Shown here in pieces: positions 5,486 to 13,126 of a DNA stretch of 15,111 nt (positions within the stretch are counted from its first letter, which is position 1; each line of letters starts with the position of its first letter). This stretch comes from an uncultured Clostridium sp. (GTDB lineage Bacteria > Bacillota > Clostridia > Clostridiales > Clostridiaceae), in contig CAKVLD010000068.1 in the NCBI GenBank assembly GCA_934755305.1, positions 1 to 15,111 on the forward strand, written 5' to 3'. The position numbers and the translations under genes are program-made. The notes beneath the pieces are model-generated. The model searched no databases. It saw only the letters and a list, made by a program, of their open reading frames with translations, and had not been told where the DNA came from.

Positions 5486-6727
5486 ATGAAAAAAACGACA
5501 AAAGATGCAATTATCATTGGCTTTGCATTATTTTCAATGTTCTTTGGAGCAGGCAACCTAATTTTCCCAGGTCATCTAGGATATCAACTTGGTTCACAAT
5601 ATCTTATTGGTATGCTTGGTTTTATAACTACAGGTGTAGGACTACCACTACTTGCCATCCTTGCTTGTTCTAAAGGAGATGGAACTTTCGAAAGTATTGC
5701 TGAAAAAATAAACAAGAAATTTGCTATAGTTTTTACTGGAATTTTATTTTTAGCCATTGGCCCATTACTTGCAGTTCCAAGAACAGCTGCTACCACTTTT
5801 GAAGTAGCTATAAATCCATTTTTTCCAAACATCCCATCATGGGTAGTGATTTTAGTTTACTTTGCTATTAATATTTTCTTTGTATTAAAGAGATCATCAA
5901 TTATTGATACTATAGGTAAGTTTTTAACACCTGCTTTAATACTTATTTTAGTGGTACTTATTGTTAAAGGAATTATTATGCCAATTGGTTCTATTCAAGC
6001 AAATAATGCTACTGGCGTATTTTCAACTTCCCTTTTAGAAGGATATCAAACAATGGATGCCATTGCTGCTTTACTTTTTGCTGCTATTATAACTTCATCT
6101 ATTAAAAATAAAGGTTATGAGGGGAAAGAAAAGTATTCAGTACTTATAAAAGCAAGTTTAGTAGCAGTTATTGGTCTTGCTTTTGTATATGGAGGACTTA
6201 CTTTTATAGGTGCTCAAACTTCAGATCTTATATCTGAAGATATTAACAAAACAGCCCTTTTAGTACTAATTGCTAGAAATGTACTTGGAAATATAGGTCC
6301 TGTTCTTATAGGTGTAGCTATGGGACTTGCATGTTTAACAACATCTATAGGTTTAATAACTGCTGGATCAGATTTCTTTGAAACTATTAGTAATGGAAAA
6401 CTAAGTTATAAGTTTAATGTTTTTGCAATTTCTATAGTAAGCTTTGGAGTAGCTTTACTTGGTGTTGATAAAATAGTAGTTTACTCTGCACCTATATTAA
6501 ATCTACTTTACCCTGTTTCTATAACAATAATAGTTTATGCTTTTATGCAAAATTATCTTAAAGCAAAAGCAGGTAAACTAGGTGTTTATACTTCTTTAGT
6601 TTTTTCTGTATTACTATTAATACCTGGATTAAACTTAAGCTTTTTACCATTAGCTTCTATAGGCTTTGGATGGGTTACACCAACTGCTTTAGCTATTATT
6701 ATTGGACAGTTAGCTTTTAAAGAATAA
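5486..6727 (+). CDS. brnQ: Branched-chain amino acid transport carrier, BrnQ (LIVCS family)
   Basis: This 413-residue integral membrane symporter imports leucine, isoleucine and valine, probably with Na+ or H+. The family's N-terminal hallmark GAGNLIFPG is at residues 21-29. Other typical segments are GPLLAVPRTAATTFE near 93-107, LLEGYQTMDAIAALLFAA near 183-200 and the C-terminal FGWVTPTALAII. Roughly twelve membrane helices are visible. AAGGA lies eleven bases before the ATG. This is the only plus-strand gene, flanked by a 208-base divergent region upstream and a terminator downstream, so it is monocistronic. No T-box or other leader structure is seen. A -10-like TATACT lies at 5437-5442 but no clear -35. 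Regulation by CodY is possible (see the site at 5346). Confidence 0.93.
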   Translation: MKKTTKDAIIIGFALFSMFFGAGNLIFPGHLGYQLGSQYLIGMLGFITTGVGLPLLAILACSKGDGTFESIAEKINKKFAIVFTGILFLAIGPLLAVPRTAATTFEVAINPFFPNIPSWVVILVYFAINIFFVLKRSSIIDTIGKFLTPALILILVVLIVKGIIMPIGSIQANNATGVFSTSLLEGYQTMDAIAALLFAAIITSSIKNKGYEGKEKYSVLIKASLVAVIGLAFVYGGLTFIGAQTSDLISEDINKTALLVLIARNVLGNIGPVLIGVAMGLACLTTSIGLITAGSDFFETISNGKLSYKFNVFAISIVSFGVALLGVDKIVVYSAPILNLLYPVSITIIVYAFMQNYLKAKAGKLGVYTSLVFSVLLLIPGLNLSFLPLASIGFGWVTPTALAIIIGQLAFKE

Positions 6728-6742
6728 AATCAAAGAATATAT

Positions 6743-6799
6743 AAAGACTCTATATAATAGATACTAATTAAAAGATATCTATCTATATAGAGTCTTTTT
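6743..6799 (+). terminator. Long hairpin terminator after brnQ
   Basis: AAAGACTCTATATA (6743-6756) pairs with 6784-6797. The stem continues inward as ATAGATA (6757-6763) with TATCTAT (6776-6782), bulging one base at 6783. It is followed by a T-run on the plus strand. It lies between the convergent ends of brnQ and the acetyltransferase, so it may also slow transcription from the other side, where the U-run is poor. Confidence 0.85.
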
Positions 6800-6806
6800 C
6801 TAAAAT

Positions 6807-7700
6807 CTAAGGAAAAACCCTCTCATATATATTTGAAACTAAAGTATCATAAAAGCCAATTTTACTATACAGATTAACTGCATTATTTTTAATTCCTGTA
6901 CTTAAATATATATTTTCCATATCCTTTGAATCATTAATAACATAATTTATCATAGCCTTTCCAATACCTCTTCTTCTGTATTCTTCATCTACCACTAAAT
7001 ACTCAAGTCTTGAAAAGCTTACATCCTGCAAAAATGCCCAAACAACTAATCCTACTATTTTATTTTCTTCATTAAAAACACATGCTGTTTTATACTCATC
7101 TCTTAATAGTTCCTCAAAATTCTCTCTATCTTCTCCCCATTCAAAAGTCTTACTTAATATTCCAAAAACCTCTTCACTATTTGCTACCTCTTCATTTTTT
7201 AGTTCTTTAATATTATAATCAACTTTTCTTTCTTTTTTATCTATATTAAAGCACATTTCTCTTTGAGTACTTTTATGTACTAATCCACTTTCTAAATAGC
7301 TTTCATTTAATACAGTATTTTCTTTAAGGCAAACACCAATTAATGATTTAAACTTATAATTACTATTTTCTAAAATTAAATTTATAATTTCTTTTATATT
7401 TTCTTTAGTATGGTATTCCTTCTTTAATAATAGTCCAATTAAATATCCACTTGTTTCTCCCTCAGTATACAAAAATCCTCCAAATCCTATCAACTTATCT
7501 TCATGGAAAATCAAACAAATACTATTATCTACAGTATTTTCATAAACCTGTACTTCTGATGCTAATTCATTAAAATCATCACATCTTGGATATCCTATTC
7601 CATATTCATTATTTTCATTAATAAAATTAAATATATCATTAATAAACTCTATATGATCTTTTACATTGTATTTAATCTTAAAATTACCCTTTAATGCCAT
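6807..7700 (-). CDS. Tandem GNAT-family N-acetyltransferase
   Basis: This is a probable cytoplasmic acetyl-CoA-dependent N-acetyltransferase of unknown substrate. The start ATG at 7698-7700 has AAGGGAG seven bases upstream; the TTG 57 bases further upstream lacks a ribosome binding site and is not used here. The resulting 297-residue protein has two GNAT-like halves. The C-terminal half (about residues 155-297) carries the acetyl-CoA loop EYRRRGIGKAM after the beta-strand LEYLVVDE, and the typical ending NAVNLYSKIGFYD. The N-terminal half has a GNAT-like layout (IFHEDKLIGFGGF) but its cofactor loop is degenerate, suggesting a structural or regulatory role. A similar double arrangement is seen in mycothiol synthase-type proteins, but nothing here supports that function. 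It is transcribed alone. Confidence 0.85.
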   Translation of the reverse strand: MALKGNFKIKYNVKDHIEFINDIFNFINENNEYGIGYPRCDDFNELASEVQVYENTVDNSICLIFHEDKLIGFGGFLYTEGETSGYLIGLLLKKEYHTKENIKEIINLILENSNYKFKSLIGVCLKENTVLNESYLESGLVHKSTQREMCFNIDKKERKVDYNIKELKNEEVANSEEVFGILSKTFEWGEDRENFEELLRDEYKTACVFNEENKIVGLVVWAFLQDVSFSRLEYLVVDEEYRRRGIGKAMINYVINDSKDMENIYLSTGIKNNAVNLYSKIGFYDTLVSNIYERVFP

Positions 7701-7755
7701 TAAGTCACTCCCTTCTTGAGTTATATAAATTCCAATAAATTCTCTACCTAAATTC

Positions 7756-7784
7756 AATTTATCATAACTTTACCATTTATTCAA
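7756..7784 (-). promoter_or_regulatory. Possible promoter of the acetyltransferase gene
   Basis: On the minus strand TTGAAT (7779-7784) and TAAATT (7756-7761) are 17 bases apart, each matching four of six consensus positions. The implied 5' leader is about 50 bases. The remaining gap up to the next terminator (7785-7917) is plain AT-rich sequence with no gene seen. Confidence 0.33.
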
Positions 7785-7904
7785 TAATGCCCCATATTCT
7801 TTGCATTTTTATAATTTATTTACCCATAATTCTTTTACTTTTTTATTTTCCCCTTAATTTAATTATTTTTTTATATTTTCATTATTATTAAAAAGATATC
7901 TTTA

Positions 7905-7973
7905 AAAACAAAAAAATAAAACATAACTTACAAAATAGACTCTTGTTATTGCCTATCTTGTAAGTTATGTTTT
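7905..7973 (-). terminator. Terminator of the MATE gene
   Basis: AAAACATAACTTACAA (7918-7933) pairs perfectly with 7958-7973. A weaker inner pairing is ATAG/CTAT at 7935-7938 and 7953-7956. On the minus strand the stem is followed by ATTTTTTTG, a classic U-run, about 45 bases after the MATE stop codon. Confidence 0.87.
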
Positions 7974-8019
7974 AATGTATTCAACTTATGATCCTTTTTT
8001 TAATATTACCAATCTTTTC

Positions 8020-9381
8020 CTAAGCAGCCTCTAAAAATACTTTCTTCCTTATTGCAAAATAACTTATCATTACTACTGCACCAGTAATTGACCAAGAAAC
8101 AGGATATACATTCATTAATGTTTCAAAACCAGTATACCATTTGCATACTGTAGCTATCCATACTAGTCTTAATATACAAGTCCCAAAGATAGTAAGTATT
8201 GTAGGTGTCATAGAATATCCCATTCCCCTAAGAGCACCACCACTTACTTCATAAAGACTTACTAAAAGATAACAACTTAATAAATGTACCATACGAATTC
8301 CTGCATAATATGCTACCTCTGGTTCTGAAGTAAATAAAGATATAAAGAAGTCTCTTCCAAATACGAAACATAAACTTATTCCCCAACTTACAGCAATACT
8401 CATAATAAGTGAATAAACAAATACTTTCTTACAACGGTCATATTGTTTTGCACCTAAATTTTGACTAGTAAATGTAACACATGTTTGAGAGAAAGCAGCC
8501 ACAATAAAATAAGAATAACATTCATAATTAAGTGTAACTGCTGAACCTGCAACTGCATCAGAACCATATCCATTAAGGCTTGTCTGAATAAATACATTAG
8601 CAACAGAAAATACTACACCTTGAAGACCTGCTGGTAATCCTATTTTTAATATATCTTTAAGTTCATGTATTGAAATCTTTAATTTTTTAAGTGATAATCT
8701 TATATAACCTTCTTCGTGAGTTAAAATATATATAATCATGCTTGAACTAATTATATTCGATACTACTGTTGCAATTGCTACCCCTGCTACTCCTAAGTGA
8801 AAACAAATTACTAAAACCATATTTAACCCTGCATTAACTAATCCTGCTAATATTAAACAATATAATGGTCTTTTAGTATCTCCAACACTTCTAAGTATAG
8901 CTGCACCAAAATTGTAAATCATAATAAATGGTACACCTAAGAAATAAATTCTTAAATAAATAATAGCTTGTTCAATAACATCCTCTGGAGTGTTCATCCA
9001 TTCTAAAATATATCCAGAAATAAAAATTCCTACTATAAGTAAAAAGATTCCACTGACTATTGCTACTAACATAGCTGTATGTACTGCATCTTTTATTTTT
9101 TCTTTTTTATTTTCCCCTATGTATCTTGCAATAACTACATTTGCACCAACAGAAATCCCAACAAAAAGATTTAAAATCAAATTAATAACTGATCCATTAC
9201 AGCCAACTGCTGCTTGTGCCTGACTGCTTGCAAACTTTCCTACAACAGCAACATCTACAGAATTAAATAATTGCTGTAACACACTGCTTGCTGCAAGAGG
9301 TATTGCAAATAATACTAGCTTATCAAATAGGCTTCCATGAAGCATATCTACTTTTCTTCTTCCTACTACTTTGCTACTCAC
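8020..9381 (-). CDS. MATE family multidrug efflux protein
   Basis: This 453-residue integral membrane protein exports cationic compounds or drugs in exchange for Na+ or H+. It has about twelve membrane helices in two similar halves. The N-terminal half has FDKLVLFAIPLAASSVLQQLFNS-type sequence, followed by VDVAVVGKF, then PFIMIYNFGAAILRSVGDTK near residues 155-174. That PF-x-GAxLRs.GDT segment is diagnostic of MATE. The second half repeats the plan, with GGALRGMGYSMTPTI near 380-395. The start is GTG (9379-9381) behind GGGGGTG; an internal ATG at 9343-9345 is less well placed. The gene stands alone between its own promoter region and terminator. The substrate cannot be predicted. Confidence 0.93.
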   Translation of the reverse strand: MSSKVVGRRKVDMLHGSLFDKLVLFAIPLAASSVLQQLFNSVDVAVVGKFASSQAQAAVGCNGSVINLILNLFVGISVGANVVIARYIGENKKEKIKDAVHTAMLVAIVSGIFLLIVGIFISGYILEWMNTPEDVIEQAIIYLRIYFLGVPFIMIYNFGAAILRSVGDTKRPLYCLILAGLVNAGLNMVLVICFHLGVAGVAIATVVSNIISSSMIIYILTHEEGYIRLSLKKLKISIHELKDILKIGLPAGLQGVVFSVANVFIQTSLNGYGSDAVAGSAVTLNYECYSYFIVAAFSQTCVTFTSQNLGAKQYDRCKKVFVYSLIMSIAVSWGISLCFVFGRDFFISLFTSEPEVAYYAGIRMVHLLSCYLLVSLYEVSGGALRGMGYSMTPTILTIFGTCILRLVWIATVCKWYTGFETLMNVYPVSWSITGAVVMISYFAIRKKVFLEAA

Positions 9382-9438
9382 TTTAACACCCCCATTTTTC
9401 TAGTTTTTATATCCTGTATTGTTATATATATCCTTTAT

Positions 9439-9466
9439 ATTATAACCTTATTTTTTAAAGTTTACA
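9439..9466 (-). promoter_or_regulatory. Possible promoter of the MATE gene
   Basis: A perfect TATAAT lies at 9439-9444 on the minus strand, about 60 bases before the GTG start. The best -35 is TGTAAA (9461-9466) at 16 bases, which is weak. An activator might compensate. Confidence 0.38.
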
Positions 9467-9571
9467 TCTAAATTCATACTTTGCTATAGAAATATCATCT
9501 TATTACTCAATACAAACTTAACTTATTCCTAGCAAACAAGCCATTTTCCCAAAAAGAATATATATTTTTTT

Positions 9572-9622
9572 GCATTAAATATTCTTTTACATCAAATGTT
9601 TTTTTGCATTAAATGTTTTTTA
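9572..9622. repeat. Three tandem 17-bp repeats in the gap upstream of the MATE gene
   Basis: The units are GCATTAAATATTCTTTT (9572-9588), ACATCAAATGTTTTTTT (9589-9605) and GCATTAAATGTTTTTTA (9606-9622). The outer two share a 16-base match, TTTTTTTGCATTAAAT, counting the preceding T-run. The array lies about 130 bases upstream of the candidate MATE promoter and about 70 bases beyond the importer operon's terminator. It may be a slippage-derived repeat or an array of regulator sites. Apart from this and the flanking promoter and terminator, nothing else is seen in the 365-base gap 9382-9746. Confidence 0.6.
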
Positions 9623-9679
9623 TGTGAAATTCATATTTTCTTTGAGGAGCCAAATTTTATGAGATTATATCTATATTAT

Positions 9680-9735
9680 TATATAAAACAAAAAAGTGTA
9701 TTAATTCTTTATTTTATTTAGAATCAATACACTTT
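9680..9735 (-). terminator. Terminator of the ABC importer operon
   Basis: AAAGTGTATTAATTC (9693-9707) pairs with 9721-9735 with one mismatch, around a 13-base loop. On the minus strand it is followed by TTTTTGTTTT. It begins 11 bases after the last ATPase stop codon. Confidence 0.85.
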
Positions 9736-9746
9736 CATCTTATAAT

Positions 9747-10361
9747 CTATAAACTTTTTAAGTCATCCATATAAACAATTCTATCGCTAACCCTTTTAGC
9801 AAGTTCAATATTATGAGTTACAATAAGCATACCTATATTATTTTTCTTAGAAATACCTAATAGAACATTCCATATTTGTGCCTGAGTAATAACATCTAAC
9901 ATAGTACTTATTTCATCACATATTAAAAACTTAGTTTTAGGTCCAAGTGCTCTTGCTATACAAAATCTTTGAAGCTCTCCTCCTGACAATTCTCCTGGCC
10001 ATCTATTAAACCAGGATTCTTCTATTCCCATTTTCTTAATTATATCCTTAGAAACATCCCATCCTTCATTAAGAATCTTCCCCATTTTCCATCTAGGATT
10101 AACTGCATTTTCAGGATGTTGATATATCATTTGTATAGGGCAATACCCCTTTGAGTCAAGCTCACTATCTCCCCATAAAACTTTACCTTTACTAGGTTTT
10201 ATATATCCAGAAATTATCTTTGACAAAGTACTTTTTCCTGAACCTGATGATCCTACTAAAGCAACTCTTTCATTAGAATCTATTTTAAAATTTAAATTCT
10301 TTAATATCCAGGGCATATTTTTCTTATACCTATAACATATATTTTTTAGCTTAATCTGCAT
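9747..10361 (-). CDS. Peptide/nickel-type ABC importer, second ATPase (DppF/NikE/CntF-like)
   Basis: This is the last gene of a five-gene importer operon and forms the ATPase heterodimer with the protein encoded just upstream. The 204-residue protein has Walker A GSSGSGKST (37-45), a Q-loop at Q81 within YQHPENAVNPRW (typical of the Opp/Dpp F subunits), signature LSGGE (125-129), Walker B FLICDE (145-150) and switch histidine H183. It is shorter than most DppF/NikE proteins (about 250-330 residues) because it ends soon after the H-loop and lacks the usual C-terminal extension. The D-loop area reads ISTMLD rather than TSALD. The ATG overlaps the previous gene by 11 bases; the ribosome binding site is weak, so translation is probably coupled. 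Confidence 0.88.
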   Translation of the reverse strand: MQIKLKNICYRYKKNMPWILKNLNFKIDSNERVALVGSSGSGKSTLSKIISGYIKPSKGKVLWGDSELDSKGYCPIQMIYQHPENAVNPRWKMGKILNEGWDVSKDIIKKMGIEESWFNRWPGELSGGELQRFCIARALGPKTKFLICDEISTMLDVITQAQIWNVLLGISKKNNIGMLIVTHNIELAKRVSDRIVYMDDLKSL

Positions 10362-11277
10362 TTATACATCTCACTTCCCCGCCCTTTACTCTCCTCATAT
10401 TTATCTTCTCACTACATTCTTTCTTTCTATAAGGACACCTATCTTGAAATAAGCATCCCTTTGGGAGCTTGCCTGCATAAGGTTGAAAACCTCCTAGACC
10501 TTTAAAACTATTTTGAGGTAGTGCATCTATAAATGCTTTACTATATGGATGTCTTAAATATTCCTTTCCATTTTTAAAATCATTAGCCTTTGCTATTTCA
10601 ACTATAGTTCCTGCATAAAATACTGCAATTTTATCTGCTACCTTTAAAGCTAAATCTATGTCATGAGTTATTAAAATAATTGCACAACCTTTATCTGCTA
10701 GTTCTCTAAAACTATTTAAAGCTTCTAGTGCTAAATCTAAACTTAATCCTGGAGTAGGTTCATCTGCAATAATAAGTTTAACTTCATGCATCATTGCCAT
10801 TGAAATAAGAACTCTTCTTGCCATGCCTCCTGATAATTGAAATGGATACATCTTTTCTACTTCTTCAGTTAACTTATACTTTTTAAATAAATCCTTCATC
10901 CTTTCTTTGCTTCCATTAACTCCAATAACTTGTTTATAAATTCTCATTACTGGATCCAAAAAATCTACAGATTGAGGAATAAAGGCAATTTCCTTCCCTC
11001 TTATATCTTCAATATACTCATGAGTTAAGTCCTTACCACAAAACTTAATATCTCCTTTAACCTTTGCATTCCTTGGCAAAATATCCATTACTGAATGAGC
11101 TAAAATACTTTTTCCTGAACCACTAGAACCAACAACTGCTATTATTTCTCCCTCATAAGCACTCATAGTTAATTCATGAATTACTTCTAAATCCTTTTTT
11201 CTAAATGCCCTATCATACATACTAAATGCAACTGAAAGATTATTAACTTCTAAAATAGGTTTTCTATTATCATCCAT
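10351..11277 (-). CDS. Peptide/nickel-type ABC importer, first ATPase (DppD/NikD/CntD-like)
   Basis: This 308-residue ATPase energises uptake. Walker A GSSGSGKS is at 50-57, Q-loop PQS at 101-103, signature LSGGM at 148-152, Walker B LIIADEP at 168-174, and switch histidine at 205. After Walker B it reads TPGLSLD, where DppD/OppD usually has TTALDV. The C-terminal part (about 262-306) is the oligopeptide/dipeptide transporter extension and has four cysteines, C275, C281, C288 and C304. In some DppD proteins such cysteines hold an iron-sulfur cluster, so this is possible here by family knowledge. GGAGGAG lies five bases before the ATG, and the gene is separated from the permease by nine bases. 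Confidence 0.9.
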   Translation of the reverse strand: MDDNRKPILEVNNLSVAFSMYDRAFRKKDLEVIHELTMSAYEGEIIAVVGSSGSGKSILAHSVMDILPRNAKVKGDIKFCGKDLTHEYIEDIRGKEIAFIPQSVDFLDPVMRIYKQVIGVNGSKERMKDLFKKYKLTEEVEKMYPFQLSGGMARRVLISMAMMHEVKLIIADEPTPGLSLDLALEALNSFRELADKGCAIILITHDIDLALKVADKIAVFYAGTIVEIAKANDFKNGKEYLRHPYSKAFIDALPQNSFKGLGGFQPYAGKLPKGCLFQDRCPYRKKECSEKINMRRVKGGEVRCINAD

Positions 11278-11286
11278 ATACTCCTC

Positions 11287-12153
11287 CTACTGATTACCAC
11301 TACTCGGATTTAGTAATAATTTTAATTTTTCACCAATAACATCAAATAGCAATACAACTATTAAAAGCATTAAACCTGGAAAAAAGGCAAGCCACCATTT
11401 TCCTGTAGTTATATGTTTCATAGCCTCTGCTAAAATAATACCTATAGCTGGCATATCAGCTGAAAGCCCAAATCCTAAAAAAGTTATAGAAGCTTCATGC
11501 ATAATTGCATGTGGAAAAAGTAGCAAAACTCCTACTAGATACACAGGAATAACATGAGGTAAAATATGATTTTTAGCTACAAAGAATTTACTTTTTCCCA
11601 TCTTAAAAGAAGCCTTAACATACTGAGTAGAACGAATTTGAAGTACCTCTGCCCTTACTAATCTACTTAAAGCTGTCCAGTGAGTTGTAGCTACTGCTAT
11701 AGTTACACCTTTTGCACCTTTTCCAAACATAAAAGAAATTAATATTAACAAAATAAGATGAGGAATTCCCATACAAACATCTATACACCAGTTAATAAAT
11801 TTATCATATTTACCACCAATTAAAGCAGAAGAAATTCCAAAAATTAAAGCTATAATAGAACTTACCAAAGAAGCAAATATTCCTATAAGAATGCTATTAG
11901 ACAAGCCCTTAATACATCTCCAAAACATATCTCTTCCCATATAATCAGTTCCAAACAAATGAGAAGTACAAGGTGCTACAAACTTTTGAGAATAACAAAC
12001 AGCGTATTTTTCCTCATCCATAGTTAAACCTAAAATAAAGATAGTTAATAAATATATTACTGAAATAGTTATATAAATTATTATTTTACTTCTAGTATTA
12101 ATTAAATTATTAAGTTTATAAGACTCATTTAACTTTGAAGCTTTACTAAACAT
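11287..12153 (-). CDS. Peptide/nickel-type ABC importer, second permease (DppC/NikC/CntC-like)
   Basis: This 288-residue membrane subunit forms half of the translocation channel. An N-terminal helix at about residues 24-46 is followed by the DppC-type segment HLFGTDYMGRDMFWRCIKG (near 65-83). It then has five more helices with the EAA loop in QIRSTQYVKASFKMGKSKFF, which contacts the ATPases. Close to the end are the conserved GFGLSADMPAIGIILAEA and WWLAFFPGLML segments. The ATG overlaps the first permease by eight bases and has AAAGGAGG upstream. Confidence 0.92.
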   Translation of the reverse strand: MFSKASKLNESYKLNNLINTRSKIIIYITISVIYLLTIFILGLTMDEEKYAVCYSQKFVAPCTSHLFGTDYMGRDMFWRCIKGLSNSILIGIFASLVSSIIALIFGISSALIGGKYDKFINWCIDVCMGIPHLILLILISFMFGKGAKGVTIAVATTHWTALSRLVRAEVLQIRSTQYVKASFKMGKSKFFVAKNHILPHVIPVYLVGVLLLFPHAIMHEASITFLGFGLSADMPAIGIILAEAMKHITTGKWWLAFFPGLMLLIVVLLFDVIGEKLKLLLNPSSGNQ

Positions 12154-13126
12154 CCTCCGCCTCCTTTACTCTTGGATCTAAAACACTATATAAAATATTA
12201 GCTGTCATATTTCCAACAAAAACAAATATAGCGCTAAAAATTGCAATTCCAAGTAATAAAGGTACATCCCCTTTTATACCAGCAGCTGTAGTAGCACTAC
12301 CTAGTCCAGGATAAGAGAACACTGTTTCCGCCAAAGCTATACCACCAAAAAGTTCACTAAAAGAAGCAAATTGTTCAGTAACAGCAGGAAGGGCAGTATT
12401 TCTTAGAACATGCCTCTTTACTATCTGAAAATTACTTTCTCCTCTTGCTCTTGCCATTAAAATAAAGTCACTATCTAATATTTCAATAGCCTTCTGTCTA
12501 GTATATAAAGTGATTTTTCCCATACTTAATACACTTAAAGTAATAGAGGGCAAAATAAGATGATATAATCTATCCCATAAAGTAATATCAGAAGCAGCCT
12601 TTCCAATAGGTGCAGCAAATCCTATAGGGAACCACCCTAAATAAATTGAGAAAAAACAAAGAATTAGTAGTCCAATCCAAAAAGTTGGTGCTGACTGAAG
12701 TACTATGCAAAATACTTTTGTAATCTTATCAAAAATGCTCCCCTTAAATATTCCTGAAATAACTCCAGCTAAAAATCCCAAAATACCTGACAAAAGCCAA
12801 GATACAATCATAAGAGCTAAAGAATACTGAAATCTTTCACCAATTACATTAAGGACAGGTTGCTTATATGCAATAGATCTACCAAGATCACCAGAAAGAG
12901 CATTCTTTCCCCAGATAATAAATCTTTCCCCCTTTGACTTATTAAGTCCCCAATGCTCTGCAATTTCCTCCTTAGCCTCTTCTGATATTGTGGATTCTGC
13001 TCCTATATAAGATGTTAATGGATCTATAGGTGAAGAGGTTAGAAGTATAAATGAAAGTACACTTACTCCAATTAATAATGTGATCATTCTAAAAAAAGTT
13101 GATGCTAAATATTTTACCCTACTCAT
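12146..13126 (-). CDS. Peptide/nickel-type ABC importer, first permease (DppB/NikB/CntB-like)
   Basis: This 326-residue membrane subunit pairs with the second permease. It has an N-terminal helix (about 10-30), a periplasmic-side segment with DPLTSYIG and GLNKSKGERF, then GDLGRSIAYKQPV typical of DppB/NikB. Further helices carry APTFWIGLLIL, the EAA loop ARARGESNFQIVKRHVLRN and the closing LDPRVKEAEDV. The start overlaps the lipoprotein gene's stop as ATGA (13123-13126), with GGAG upstream, so the two are translated together. The C-terminal codons overlap the next permease by eight bases. Confidence 0.92.
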   Translation of the reverse strand: MSRVKYLASTFFRMITLLIGVSVLSFILLTSSPIDPLTSYIGAESTISEEAKEEIAEHWGLNKSKGERFIIWGKNALSGDLGRSIAYKQPVLNVIGERFQYSLALMIVSWLLSGILGFLAGVISGIFKGSIFDKITKVFCIVLQSAPTFWIGLLILCFFSIYLGWFPIGFAAPIGKAASDITLWDRLYHLILPSITLSVLSMGKITLYTRQKAIEILDSDFILMARARGESNFQIVKRHVLRNTALPAVTEQFASFSELFGGIALAETVFSYPGLGSATTAAGIKGDVPLLLGIAIFSAIFVFVGNMTANILYSVLDPRVKEAEDV

